Source: Paraburkholderia podalyriae (lineage in GTDB: Bacteria; Pseudomonadota; Gammaproteobacteria; Burkholderiales; Burkholderiaceae). Taken from it: 64,000 nucleotides of DNA. The DNA lies in contig NZ_VZQQ01000026.1 in the NCBI RefSeq assembly GCF_014397785.1, positions 30,463-94,462 on the forward strand, written 5' to 3'. Below, piece by piece: positions 7,976 to 16,375 of this stretch. Each line of letters begins with the position of its first letter. Within the stretch, counting starts at the first letter, position 1. The notes under the pieces are model-generated. The model made no database searches and was not told the origin of the DNA. It saw nothing but the letters and a program-made list of their open reading frames with translations. The position numbers were made by a program, and so were the translations under genes.

Positions 7976-8983
7976 TCAGACTACGCCGGCTCCATGCGCC
8001 TGCACGTCGGCGTGATAGCTCGAACGAACCATTGCACCCACCGCGGCGTGCGTGAAACCCATCTTGTACGCCTCTTCCTCGTACATCTTGAAGGTGTCCG
8101 GATGCACGTACGTGCGCACCGGCAGGTGGTGCTCCGACGGCTGAAGGTACTGGCCGATCGTCAGCATGTCGACGTCGTGCTCGCGCAGATCGCGCATCAC
8201 CTGCAGGATTTCCTCTTCGGTTTCGCCGAGACCGACCATCAGGCCTGATTTGGTCGCGACGTGCGGATGCAGCGCCTTGAAGTCTTTCAGCAGCTTCAGC
8301 GAATGCGCGTAGTCCGACCCCGGGCGCGCTTCCTTGTACAGACGCGGCACCGTTTCGAGGTTGTGATTCATCACGTCGGGCGGCGCGGCGTTCAGGATAC
8401 CGAGCGCGCGATCGAGGCGGCCGCGGAAATCCGGCGTCAGGATTTCGATGCGAGTTTCTGGCGACAGCTCGCGCGTCTGACGAATACACTCGACGAAGTG
8501 CGCCGCACCGCCGTCGCGCAGATCGTCACGGTCGACGCTAGTAATCACGACGTATTTCAGCTTCAGCGCCGCAATGGTGCGTGCGAGGTTGGCTGGTTCG
8601 TCGGCGTCGAGCGGATCGGGACGACCGTGGCCGACGTCACAGAACGGGCAGCGGCGCGTGCACTTGTCGCCCATGATCATGAAGGTCGCGGTGCCCTTGC
8701 CGAAACATTCGCCGATGTTCGGGCAGCTCGCTTCTTCACACACCGTATGCAGGTTGTGCTCGCGCAGGATCTGCTTGATCTCGTAGAAGCGCGAATTGCC
8801 GGTGGCCGCCTTCACGCGGATCCATTCCGGCTTCTTCAGCTTTTCGATCGGGACGACCTTGATCGGGATGCGCGCGGTCTTGGCTTGCGCTTTCTGCTTC
8901 GCGGTGGCGTCGTAGGCGGCGGGGGCCGGCACGCCTTCGGGCGCGAGGGTGGCTGCTGCGGGGTTCGCGGTTACGTCAGTCAT
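7976..8983 (-). CDS. lipA: Lipoyl synthase
   Basis: 335 residues. It carries both iron-sulfur clusters of LipA: the auxiliary-cluster motif CEEASCPNIGEC and the radical-SAM motif CTRRCPFC, plus the C-terminal RSSYHAD whose serine ligates the auxiliary cluster. It inserts two sulfur atoms into octanoyl groups on lipoyl domains. The start at ATG 8983 is chosen because it gives MTDVTANPA, 13 bases after the lipB stop; an in-frame extension to 9013 would run into lipB. Cotranscription with lipB is likely, and a terminator follows. Confidence 0.97.
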   Translation of the reverse strand: MTDVTANPAAATLAPEGVPAPAAYDATAKQKAQAKTARIPIKVVPIEKLKKPEWIRVKAATGNSRFYEIKQILREHNLHTVCEEASCPNIGECFGKGTATFMIMGDKCTRRCPFCDVGHGRPDPLDADEPANLARTIAALKLKYVVITSVDRDDLRDGGAAHFVECIRQTRELSPETRIEILTPDFRGRLDRALGILNAAPPDVMNHNLETVPRLYKEARPGSDYAHSLKLLKDFKALHPHVATKSGLMVGLGETEEEILQVMRDLREHDVDMLTIGQYLQPSEHHLPVRTYVHPDTFKMYEEEAYKMGFTHAAVGAMVRSSYHADVQAHGAGVV

Positions 8984-8996
8984 TCGTTCGATCCAG

Positions 8997-9722
8997 TCAG
9001 GCGGTGAGCGCACCGGCCTGCGGTTGGGCGACGGCCGCGGGATTGCCGTCGAGGTTTGCGGTGAGGCTTGCTGCGAGTGTGCGGGCCACGTCGTCCCAGC
9101 CGGCGGCGACGCCGAGTGTCGCCATGTCGACTGTTTCGAGCCCCGCGTAGCCGCATGGATTGATCGCCAGAAACGGTCGCAGGTCCATGTTCACGTTCAG
9201 ACTGACGCCGTGATAGCTGCAGCCATTGCGGATTTTCAGGCCAAGCGCCGCGATCTTGGCGCCGGCATGCGGCCCGGCGTCGCGCCCGGGCGCCACGTAG
9301 ATGCCGGGGGCGCCCGCCTTGCGTTCTCCGGCGAGATTATACGCCGCCAGGGTGTCGATCACGGCCTGCTCGATCCGCGTGACGAGTTCGCGCACCATCA
9401 GCTTGCGCCGGCGCAGGTCGAGCAGCAGATAAGCGACCACCTGTCCGGGGCCGTGATAAGTGATTTGCCCGCCGCGGTCGACCTTGACGAGGGGAATGTC
9501 GCTGTCGGCCGCGAGCAGGTGGGCCGGATCGCCGGCCTGGCCGAGCGTGAAGACGGGCGGATGTTCGACGAGCCAGATCTCGTCGGGGGTGTCGGCGGTG
9601 CGGGCGTCGGTGAACGCGCGCATCGCGTCGAAACTGGCTTCGTAGGGTTCGCGGCCGAGCCAGCGCAGCTTGGGCGGCTCGATGGCAGGCGAAGGGGTCG
9701 GAGAAACCGGGGCGGCGCACAT
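8997..9722 (-). CDS. lipB: Octanoyl-[ACP]:protein N-octanoyltransferase
   Basis: 241 residues with the LipB signature RGGQITYHGPGQ, the catalytic lysine region GAKIAALGLKIRNG and the acyl-accepting cysteine in INPCGYAGL. It transfers octanoate from acyl carrier protein to lipoyl domains, the step before LipA. It has an N-terminal proline-rich extension of about 17 residues. It ends 13 bases before lipA. In many proteobacteria ybeD directly precedes lipB; here ybeD is separated from it by a DUF2917 gene and an opposing LysR gene. Confidence 0.96.
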   Translation of the reverse strand: MCAAPVSPTPSPAIEPPKLRWLGREPYEASFDAMRAFTDARTADTPDEIWLVEHPPVFTLGQAGDPAHLLAADSDIPLVKVDRGGQITYHGPGQVVAYLLLDLRRRKLMVRELVTRIEQAVIDTLAAYNLAGERKAGAPGIYVAPGRDAGPHAGAKIAALGLKIRNGCSYHGVSLNVNMDLRPFLAINPCGYAGLETVDMATLGVAAGWDDVARTLAASLTANLDGNPAAVAQPQAGALTA

Positions 9723-9853
9723 GATTTCGGGAGTTTACCGAAATCTGCGAAACCGCGCCCGAGCGCACCGGGAACCAGGACAGCGCAGCCCGAACGCAGC
9801 CGGCATGCCGCAGGCCCCGTCGCGTCATGCGCGGCTTTGGCGCCGCGCCACCT

Positions 9854-10180
9854 TCAAACCGTGCGCCAGCCGCCGCGCACGCGCATCATCCAGCGTTCCC
9901 CGATGCGCGCGAGCCAGTTCAGCGCGCGCTCGTCGCGGCGCGTCGGCACCGAGAACGCAACCTTCGCGAACGTGGCGCCCTCGGCGCTGAGCCAGAGCCG
10001 CTCGCCGCGCCGCAGATGCAGCGTCTGACCCGGCTGCAGCCAGTAGTCCATCGTGTCGTCGCTGCGTGTGAGCCACACCGCGCCGCCATGCACTCGCAGC
10101 TTGGTGCTGCGCGCCACCTTCAGCGGCAGCGTGTCGCCAGTGCGGATTTCATACGCAATGCTAGAGGAAATTTCTCGCAT
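9854..10180 (-). CDS. DUF2917 family protein
   Basis: 108 residues, no signal peptide or membrane segment. The core VHGGAVWLTRSDDTMDYWLQ and PGQTLHLRRGERLWL match the DUF2917 family, a small predicted cupin-like beta-barrel common in Burkholderiaceae with no known activity. It is transcribed divergently from a LysR-type regulator 98 bases away, with a palindrome between them. The regulator probably controls this gene (inference). No strong ribosome binding site is visible. Function unknown. Confidence 0.75.
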   Translation of the reverse strand: MREISSSIAYEIRTGDTLPLKVARSTKLRVHGGAVWLTRSDDTMDYWLQPGQTLHLRRGERLWLSAEGATFAKVAFSVPTRRDERALNWLARIGERWMMRVRGGWRTV

Positions 10181-10212
10181 AATGCCCTCGCCAAAAATCG
10201 TTTCATGACTAG

Positions 10213-10234
10213 AATCCTAGGTGCACCAAGGACT
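10213..10234. promoter_or_regulatory. Probable operator of the LysR-type regulator
   Basis: The core CCTAGGTGCACCAAGG (10216-10231) is a 16-base palindrome with a single mismatched pair, centred on GTGCAC; weaker symmetry extends to about 22 bases. It lies in the 98-base divergent region between the DUF2917 and LysR genes, where LysR regulators normally bind. Protein binding is inferred from position only. Confidence 0.55.
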
Positions 10235-10278
10235 TGGGCAAAACGATCAATTTTCACGGCTATGTGAGAAATATTACG

Positions 10279-11262
10279 ATGGATCTTCGTCAACTCCCCG
10301 CGCTGAACGCGATCAAGGCGTTCGAAGCCGCCGCTCGCCACGAGAGCTTTTCGCGCGCCGCCGACGAGCTGTTCGTCACGCACGGCGCGGTCAGCCACCA
10401 GATCCGCGCGCTCGAGGCCGAGCTTGGCGTGTCGCTGTTCGCGCGCGACGGCAAGCGCGTGCGCCTCACCGAAACCGGCCGCCGCTACGCCGCCCAGGTG
10501 CGCGCCGCGCTGACGGAGCTCGCCGACGCGACCCGCGCGATCCGCGCCAGCGACCGTGAGCGGCGCCTCGTGGTGTCGATGTTGTCGTCGTTCGCGGCGC
10601 GCTGGGTGACGCCACGCATCGGCAGCTTTATCGAGACGCATCCACAGTGGGATCTCGAGCTGCTGTCCACCAATGCGCTGACGGACTTCGCGCGCGACGA
10701 CGTCGACGTCGCGATCCGCTTCGGCTTGGGCAAATATCCGGGGCTGCACGCGGAGCTGCTGCTCGACGAGATTTTCTTCCCGGCCTGCTCGCCCAACTTC
10801 AACGGCGGCAAGCTGCCGCAAACCCCGGCCGATCTCGCCAAAGTCCCGCTGCTGCGCTCCGCCGACGAACTATGGCGCCCGTGGTTCGACGCCGCCGGCC
10901 TCGCCGACTGGCCCGAGCCGAAGCGCGGTGTACTGTACCAGGATTCGTCGAATCTGCTGCAGGCGGCCGTCGACGGTCAGGGGGTCGCGCTGACGCGCCG
11001 CTCGCTCGCGATGCACGAAATCGCGTCAGGCCGGCTCGTGCGGCTGTTCGATGTGGATGGGCCAAGCCCGTGGCAATACTATTTCATCTGCCTGCCGCAA
11101 ACGCTGGAGACCGCGCGGGTCAAGGCGTTTCGCGACTGGGTGTTCGACGAGGTGACACGTTTCAGGCAGCTGTTCGATCTCGCCTGTGAGGCGGGTCCCG
11201 CGGCGACTGCGCGCCTCGCGGCGGAGCAAACGCCGGCGGACGCGTTGCGCGTCGCGCCGTGA
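10279..11262 (+). CDS. LysR-type transcriptional regulator (GcvA-like)
   Basis: 327 residues. The N-terminal winged helix-turn-helix (LPALNAIKAFEAAARHESF and AVSHQIRALEAELGVSLFAR) matches the LysR family, close to the GcvA subgroup. A periplasmic-binding-protein-like effector domain follows from about residue 90. A non-conserved tail of about 25 alanine-rich residues follows the family end. The ATG at 10279 is chosen because it starts at the usual MDLRQLPALNA; a TTG at 10234 is also in frame. It is divergent from the DUF2917 gene. The effector ligand is unknown; no glycine-cleavage genes are nearby. Confidence 0.9.
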   Translation: MDLRQLPALNAIKAFEAAARHESFSRAADELFVTHGAVSHQIRALEAELGVSLFARDGKRVRLTETGRRYAAQVRAALTELADATRAIRASDRERRLVVSMLSSFAARWVTPRIGSFIETHPQWDLELLSTNALTDFARDDVDVAIRFGLGKYPGLHAELLLDEIFFPACSPNFNGGKLPQTPADLAKVPLLRSADELWRPWFDAAGLADWPEPKRGVLYQDSSNLLQAAVDGQGVALTRRSLAMHEIASGRLVRLFDVDGPSPWQYYFICLPQTLETARVKAFRDWVFDEVTRFRQLFDLACEAGPAATARLAAEQTPADALRVAP

Positions 11263-11281
11263 GGTGACAGATCGCGCGCTG

Positions 11282-11551
11282 TTACAGCACGACCTTGACC
11301 ATCGGATGGCCGGTCAGCGCACGATAGATGTCGTCGAGGTGCGCGCGGCTCGTCGCGCGCACGTGGACGGTCAGCCCCGTGTACGTGCCGCTGCTCGACG
11401 GCCGCGTCTCGACGCGCGACGCATCGACATCGCCGTCGAACTGACGCACCACTTCGACGATCGTCGCGGCAAACTCGGGGTGCGATTTGCCCATGATCTT
11501 GATCGGGAAATCGCAGGGGAAGTCAAACAGTGAGTCGTTCTCGAGATTCAT
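11282..11551 (-). CDS. ybeD: YbeD/DUF493 family protein
   Basis: 89 residues, the usual length of the family (ferredoxin-like ACT-type fold). Segments FDFPCDFPIKIMGKSHPEF and LTVHVRATSRAHLDDIYRAL are typical. E. coli YbeD lies next to lipB, but its molecular role is unsettled. The start at 11551 is well supported by AAGGAG six bases upstream, which makes the gene overlap the 3' end of dat by 29 bases. This overlap suggests translational coupling with dat and dacA. Confidence 0.9.
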   Translation of the reverse strand: MNLENDSLFDFPCDFPIKIMGKSHPEFAATIVEVVRQFDGDVDASRVETRPSSSGTYTGLTVHVRATSRAHLDDIYRALTGHPMVKVVL

Positions 11552-12482
11552 TCTCTACTCCTTCTTGCTCCGCGCTAGCTGCCGCTGCCTTGGCTCGCTG
11601 ATACGCCGCGTGCAGCGCCGCAAACACCGCGCCCGGCCGGCCCGCGCCAACCGGTGCGCCGTCGAGCCGCGTGACTGGCAGCACTTCCTTGGTCGCCGAG
11701 CTGACGATGATTTCATCGGCCGCGCGCACTTGCGCTTCGGTGATGTCGCGCGCCTCGAACCGAATGCCGCATTCGGCCGTCAGCTCCTCGATGAGCCCAT
11801 AGCGGATCCCTTCGAGAATCTTGTTGCTGCGCGGCGGCGCGGCCAGCACGCCATTCTTCACGATCCACACGTTCGACGACGCCCCTTCGGTCAGCAAACC
11901 ATCGCGGAACTGCAGGGTCTCGAAGGCGTCGTTTTCGGCCGCGTATTGGGCCATCAGCACGTTGCCGAGCAGCGACACCGACTTGATGTCGCAATTGAGC
12001 CAGCGACGATCTTCGGCGCTCACGCACGCGACACCGCTCGACCGCTGCGCGGCGTCGGGTAGATTCAGCGCGGTCACCATCACGAACACGGTCGGCTTCA
12101 CGCCGGACGGAAACGCGTGAGCGCGCTTCGCGACGCCGCGCGTGACCTGGATATACGCGATCGCGTCCTGATCGGCACGCAAGCCGCCGTTCGTTTCGTT
12201 GGCCTCGACCACGCGTGCGATCAGCTCGCGCCAGCCGGCGTCGTCGAGCGGATTGGCGATGCCGATCTTGCCGACCGAGCGCGCGAGACGCGCCAGATGC
12301 TGCTTCAGACGAAACGCGGTGCGGCGTCCACTCGCGTGCGCGTACAACGGCGCAACTTCGTAAATGCCGTCGCCGAAAATGAAGCCGCGGTCGAGCACCG
12401 GCACGCGCGCTTCGGACAGCGGCACCAGTTCGCCGTTCAGATAAACGATCGGGTCCGACGAAACATCGGAGACAGCGGTCAT
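11523..12482 (-). CDS. dat: D-amino acid aminotransferase (DAAT family)
   Basis: 319 residues, fold-type IV PLP aminotransferase. Recognisable elements: VLDRGFIFGDGIYEV near the N-terminus, the Schiff-base lysine in DIKSVSLLGNVLM, and the cofactor-phosphate region EGASSNVWIV. It interconverts D-alanine and D-glutamate with their 2-oxo acids. It starts 13 bases after dacA, a D,D-carboxypeptidase that releases D-alanine, so reuse of that D-alanine is a sensible role (inference). The C-terminal 20 residues are charged, not conserved, and overlap ybeD. Branched-chain aminotransferase is the main alternative, but the sequence around the active site favours DAAT. Confidence 0.88.
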   Translation of the reverse strand: MTAVSDVSSDPIVYLNGELVPLSEARVPVLDRGFIFGDGIYEVAPLYAHASGRRTAFRLKQHLARLARSVGKIGIANPLDDAGWRELIARVVEANETNGGLRADQDAIAYIQVTRGVAKRAHAFPSGVKPTVFVMVTALNLPDAAQRSSGVACVSAEDRRWLNCDIKSVSLLGNVLMAQYAAENDAFETLQFRDGLLTEGASSNVWIVKNGVLAAPPRSNKILEGIRYGLIEELTAECGIRFEARDITEAQVRAADEIIVSSATKEVLPVTRLDGAPVGAGRPGAVFAALHAAYQRAKAAAASAEQEGVENESRERLTV

Positions 12483-12495
12483 TGCGACGTGGCCT

Positions 12496-13725
12496 TTACT
12501 TTTTCTTGTTGAACATCAGCATCAGCGAATCCCACACGCGGCCGACCACCCCGGCTTGCGGCACCGGCTGCAGCGCGACCACCGGGAACTGCGCGAGCAC
12601 CTTGCCGTCGGCGACGAGCCTGGCAGTGCCGACCTGCTGGCCGTTCGCGAGCGGCGCGACGAGCGGATCGTTGAGTTCGATCTGCGGCTTCGCCTTGTCG
12701 CCCGCGCCCTTCGGCAGCGTGATGTACTGGTCGCTCTTCACGCCGACCTGAACGCTGTCCTGCGAACCCTTGTAGACGCGCGGCGTGGCCACGACCTGGT
12801 TCGCCTTGTACAGACGCGTCGTGTCGTAGGCGGTATAGCCGTAGTTGAGCATCTTCAGGCTGTCCTGCACGCGGTCGTGCTCCTTGGTCTCGCCCATCAT
12901 CACCGAGACGAGACGGCGCGACGCGTCGGTCGTGCCCGGCAGCGGTCGCTTCGCGCTCGCGATCAGGCAGTAGCCGGCGGCTTGCGTGTGGCCGGTCTTC
13001 AGACCGTCGACGGTCGGGTCGATCCACAGCAGACGGTTGCGGTTCGGCTGCTTGATCTTGTTGTACGTGAATTCCTTGACCGAGAAGATGTTGTAGTACT
13101 CGGGATAGTCGCGGATCAGACGCGCCGACAGGATCGCGAGATCGCCCGCGGTCGTGTAGTGCTGCGGGTCGGGCATGCCATTCACGTCGGCGAAATGCGT
13201 GTGCTTCATGCCGAGCTTCTGCGTTTCGTTGTTCATCATGTTGACGAACTGCGCTTCGCTGCCGCCCACCAGTTCGGCCAGCGCGATCGCCGCGTCGTTG
13301 CCCGACTGCACGATCATGCCGTACACGAGGTCGTGCACGGTCACCGGCTTGAGCGCCTCGACGAACATGCGCGATTCGTCGTTGCGCACGCGGCGCACCG
13401 CTTCGCTCGGCTCGATGGATTGGTCCATCGTAATTTTCTTCGTGTCGAGCGCTTCGAACACCAGATACGCGGTCATCAGCTTGGTCAGCGACGCAGGCTC
13501 GACGCGTTCGTCGGCATTGGCGGACGCGAGCACCTGGTTGCTGGTCGCGTCGACGAGCACCCACGAGCGCGCGTTGACGCCCGGCGGCGGCACCTGCGCG
13601 AACGCGCTGCTCGCGACCAGCGTGGCCGGCAGCACGAGGCCGACGGCGACGGCACGATGAAGCGAAGTGGGAACGAAAGAAGCGACTGACGGGAATGACG
13701 TACGGCCAGAGGAGGAGAAATGCAT
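12496..13725 (-). CDS. dacA: D-alanyl-D-alanine carboxypeptidase (PBP5/6 family)
   Basis: 409 residues. A signal peptide (about 1-40, ending ASSAFA) directs it to the periplasm. The penicillin-binding motifs are complete: SLTK (S-x-x-K nucleophile), SGN, and KTG (GLKTGHT). The C-terminal PBP5 beta-domain and a final segment VWDSLMLMFNKKK that resembles the amphipathic membrane anchor follow. It trims the terminal D-alanine from peptidoglycan pentapeptides. The start at 13725 gives a normal signal peptide; upstream in-frame sequence is arginine-rich and unlikely to be coding. It heads a dacA-dat-ybeD cluster. Confidence 0.95.
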   Translation of the reverse strand: MHFSSSGRTSFPSVASFVPTSLHRAVAVGLVLPATLVASSAFAQVPPPGVNARSWVLVDATSNQVLASANADERVEPASLTKLMTAYLVFEALDTKKITMDQSIEPSEAVRRVRNDESRMFVEALKPVTVHDLVYGMIVQSGNDAAIALAELVGGSEAQFVNMMNNETQKLGMKHTHFADVNGMPDPQHYTTAGDLAILSARLIRDYPEYYNIFSVKEFTYNKIKQPNRNRLLWIDPTVDGLKTGHTQAAGYCLIASAKRPLPGTTDASRRLVSVMMGETKEHDRVQDSLKMLNYGYTAYDTTRLYKANQVVATPRVYKGSQDSVQVGVKSDQYITLPKGAGDKAKPQIELNDPLVAPLANGQQVGTARLVADGKVLAQFPVVALQPVPQAGVVGRVWDSLMLMFNKKK

Positions 13726-13951
13726 AGGGTCGATTCGTGCCGAAAAATACGTTGCGCGACAGCGCGCGGAGTTGGGGGGAGCCGGTCGGCGGGGCATCTG
13801 GCCGTAAAACGGCGGGCGCCCGTTGGACTGATGGCGACGCAAACGGTTCGCGAGCGCAGCGCTGCGCATCCGGCCGCGCCCCCTCGCGAAATGACTCCGC
13901 GGCGCGCGATTCTGCCGGCTCGACGGCGCTGTGCCCAAAAAAAGAGCGCCC

Positions 13952-13957
13952 ATTATA
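13952..13957 (-). promoter_or_regulatory. Perfect TATAAT -10 element upstream of dacA, in the 13726-14048 gap
   Basis: On the minus strand a consensus TATAAT lies about 227 bases upstream of the dacA start. It sits inside a short hairpin (AGCGC ... GCGCT) that is followed by seven Ts on the minus strand. The same spot could therefore be the terminator of the upstream hydrolase gene, a dacA promoter, or both. No clear -35 is visible. The rest of the 323-base gap shows no gene. Confidence 0.4.
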
Positions 13958-14048
13958 CGCGCGCTACCTGGTCAGTTTCGCGCGCGCGGCACCGATTTGC
14001 ACACGTTTGCGCGCACCTGTCCCCCGCAAAACGCGTGCGGCGCGCGTG

Positions 14049-14693
14049 TTAGCGCCACGCGTCGACGATGATGCGCTTCAGGATATGCAGCTTGCGGTGC
14101 AGAAAATGCTCCGCGCCCGGAATCACGACGACCGGCAGTTCCTGCGGCCGCGCCCAGTCGAATACGAATTGAATCGGAACGGTCTCGTCGACTTCGCCGT
14201 GAATCACGAGCGTGCCCTCGGGCACGGGCGCGACGTCCCAGCGGCTCGCCGCGGTACCGACGAACACGATGCGCTCGATTTCCCGCCCTTCGTCGCGCAG
14301 CTTCGCCGCGACGTGCGACAGCACCACGGTGCCGAACGAAAAGCCCGCGAGCACGAGCGGCAGATCTCCGTAGTCCGCGTCGGCGCGCATGTGCTCGAGC
14401 ACCGCACGAAGATCATCGCGCTCGCCGACGCCCGCGTCGTGCTCGCCCTGGGTCTGGCCGACGCCGCGGAAGTTCGACCGGTACGTGACGTAGTTCAGTT
14501 GCACGAGCGTGCGCGCGAGCGTCTGCGCGACCTTGTTGTCCATCGTGCCGCCAAAGAGCGGATGCGGATGCGCGACGAGCGCGATGCCGCGCGGTGCGGC
14601 GCCGGTTTCGCGCACGTCGTCAGGGAGGTCCAGCGCGACCTCGATCTTGCCGACCGGGCCGTCGATCAGATACTTCTTCGTGTTGACGTTCAT
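14049..14693 (-). CDS. Alpha/beta hydrolase of unknown substrate
   Basis: 214 residues, cytoplasmic. The alpha/beta-hydrolase elements are HPHPLFGGTMDNK (oxyanion region), the nucleophile elbow GFSFG, an aspartate in HGEVDETVP and a histidine in PGAEHFLH, giving a complete Ser-Asp-His set. Proteins of this group are annotated only as hydrolases. It lies 32 bases downstream of a 2Fe-2S ferredoxin gene on the same strand, so cotranscription is likely. The start is placed at the ATG giving MNVNTKKYLIDGPVGKIEV, the first plausible start after the ferredoxin stop. Confidence 0.85.
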   Translation of the reverse strand: MNVNTKKYLIDGPVGKIEVALDLPDDVRETGAAPRGIALVAHPHPLFGGTMDNKVAQTLARTLVQLNYVTYRSNFRGVGQTQGEHDAGVGERDDLRAVLEHMRADADYGDLPLVLAGFSFGTVVLSHVAAKLRDEGREIERIVFVGTAASRWDVAPVPEGTLVIHGEVDETVPIQFVFDWARPQELPVVVIPGAEHFLHRKLHILKRIIVDAWR

Positions 14694-14725
14694 CGGGATG
14701 CCTGTGGATCGTTTCGTGGTTCGCT

Positions 14726-15049
14726 TTATTGATCGATCTTCAGACGCTCGACGACCTTGCCATTCGCAAGATGCGATTCGACGATCTCGTCGATGTCGCT
14801 CTCGTCGACGTAGGTGTACCAGACACCTTCGGGATACACGACGAGCGTCGGGCCCAGTTCGCAGCGATCGAGGCAGCCGGCCTTGTTGATGCGCACCTGG
14901 CCGGGACCGGCGAGGCCGAGTTGCTTCACGCGTTTTTTCGCGTACTCCTGCATCGCCTGCGCGTTGCAGTTCGCGCAGCTCGGGCGCTCGGCACCGGGCT
15001 CGCGTTGATTCAGACAGAAGAAAACGTGGTGCTTGTAGAAGGAATCCAT
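14726..15049 (-). CDS. Thioredoxin-like (2Fe-2S) ferredoxin
   Basis: 107 residues. The cysteine spacing Cys12, Cys25, Cys28, then Cys59 and Cys63 (AGCLDRCELGP) matches the thioredoxin-like 2Fe-2S ferredoxin family, in which four of these bind the cluster. The start MDSFYKHHVFFCLNQ is typical. It probably acts as a soluble electron carrier; its partner cannot be told from the neighbours. It is transcribed towards the alpha/beta hydrolase gene. Confidence 0.88.
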   Translation of the reverse strand: MDSFYKHHVFFCLNQREPGAERPSCANCNAQAMQEYAKKRVKQLGLAGPGQVRINKAGCLDRCELGPTLVVYPEGVWYTYVDESDIDEIVESHLANGKVVERLKIDQ

Positions 15050-15186
15050 GATGTCCGGGAGGCGAGACTGAAAGGAAGTGCAATGGCGCTGTCAGCACGC
15101 GATATGCCGCGGCGCCCATCGTGCGGACGATTATAGCGACCGGGCCGTGGAGGCGTCGGGGGCCCGGCGGCCGGCGCGCAAGCGCG

Positions 15187-16344
15187 TCACACCGGCTTGG
15201 CGCGCCGCTTCAGCCACGCCCGCTCGACTGCAAACGCGAGCCACACGAGCGCCGCATAGGGCCACATCCACGCGAGCCAGCGCGCGAGTCCGTTGAAATG
15301 CAGATAGCGACCCTGCCGCCAGTCCGCGAGCACGGCGTCGAAATACGGGTTCACGGGCAGCAGATTGACGAACACGAGTGCGACGACGAGCGCGATTCCC
15401 GCGAGCGTCACGCGCACGGGTCGCCGCAGCGGCAGCGCGACGACCGCCGCGACGCTGCCGCACGCGAGTCCTGTCAACGCGCCGGGCGTCGCCCAGTCGA
15501 ACGCGAGGCCCGATTGCGATTGCAGGAACGTCGCGCCGGCCTTCACGCACAAGGTCGCGACGATGAACACGAACAGCAGTCGCACGCGCGGCGCATGACG
15601 GCGCACCGGCACGGACGCAAGCGCGAGCGCCGCGAACAGGTTCAGCGTCGTGATCAGCGCTTCCCACGTGTCGTCGGGCAGCCACGCGGCGGCTGCCGCC
15701 GGCCATGCGCCGACGTGCCACGCGAACGGCGTCCACGCGAGCAGCGCGTCCTGGATGGTCGGATCGAAGCTCAGCCACAGCGCGCGCGGCCAGTTGCCGA
15801 GGCCGAACAGGCGCGGCGCCGGAAACATCGTCGCGAACGGCCACGCGGCGACGAGGCACGCGAGCGTCGCATGGTCGCGCTCGAACCACAGGAGCCGCAG
15901 ACGCCTGAGCAGCCCCCGATCGAGCAGCGCGCCGGTCAACGGCGACATCATCGCCGCGCCGACGAGCGCGCCGAGCGTGTTGGCAGCGAGGTCGAGATTC
16001 GAGGCGACGCGGGTCGGCAGATAGGTCTGCACGGCTTCCATCGTGCCCGACAGCAGGCCGCCCAACACGAACGCGAGCGCGACGGCCAGCGCGCCGCGCC
16101 AGCGCGGATATAGCGCGAGCACCACCAGCGCGCCGAACGGCATATAGCCGAGCACGTTGGTGACGACGTCGAACGCCGTCAGGTATTGCGGCATGGGATC
16201 GAACAGATAGGCAAACGGCGTGATGCCGAGCGAGCGCCAGCCCGAGAACGGATACCACGACCCGTAGATGATCAGCGCCGTGTACAGCAGCAGCGCCTGA
16301 CGAGCCAGCGCCGACGGACGGCGCAGCCAGGGGCGTTCGCTCAT
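15187..16344 (-). CDS. VanZ-like integral membrane protein
   Basis: 385 residues with about eight to ten predicted membrane segments. The N-terminal half has the VanZ-like core (PFAYLFDPMPQYLTAFD, NVLGYMPFGALV, GTMEAVQTYLP, SNLDLAANTLGALVGA). The C-terminal half is a further hydrophobic region with no recognised motif. VanZ-family members are membrane proteins of mostly unknown function; one confers low-level teicoplanin resistance. It lies 31 bases after the auxiliary lipoprotein gene of an Mce transporter and may belong to that operon. The start is MSERPWLRR at 16344. Confidence 0.82.
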   Translation of the reverse strand: MSERPWLRRPSALARQALLLYTALIIYGSWYPFSGWRSLGITPFAYLFDPMPQYLTAFDVVTNVLGYMPFGALVVLALYPRWRGALAVALAFVLGGLLSGTMEAVQTYLPTRVASNLDLAANTLGALVGAAMMSPLTGALLDRGLLRRLRLLWFERDHATLACLVAAWPFATMFPAPRLFGLGNWPRALWLSFDPTIQDALLAWTPFAWHVGAWPAAAAAWLPDDTWEALITTLNLFAALALASVPVRRHAPRVRLLFVFIVATLCVKAGATFLQSQSGLAFDWATPGALTGLACGSVAAVVALPLRRPVRVTLAGIALVVALVFVNLLPVNPYFDAVLADWRQGRYLHFNGLARWLAWMWPYAALVWLAFAVERAWLKRRAKPV

Positions 16345-16375
16345 GCGGCGCTCCGATGCGTGCGCTGCCCGCCCG

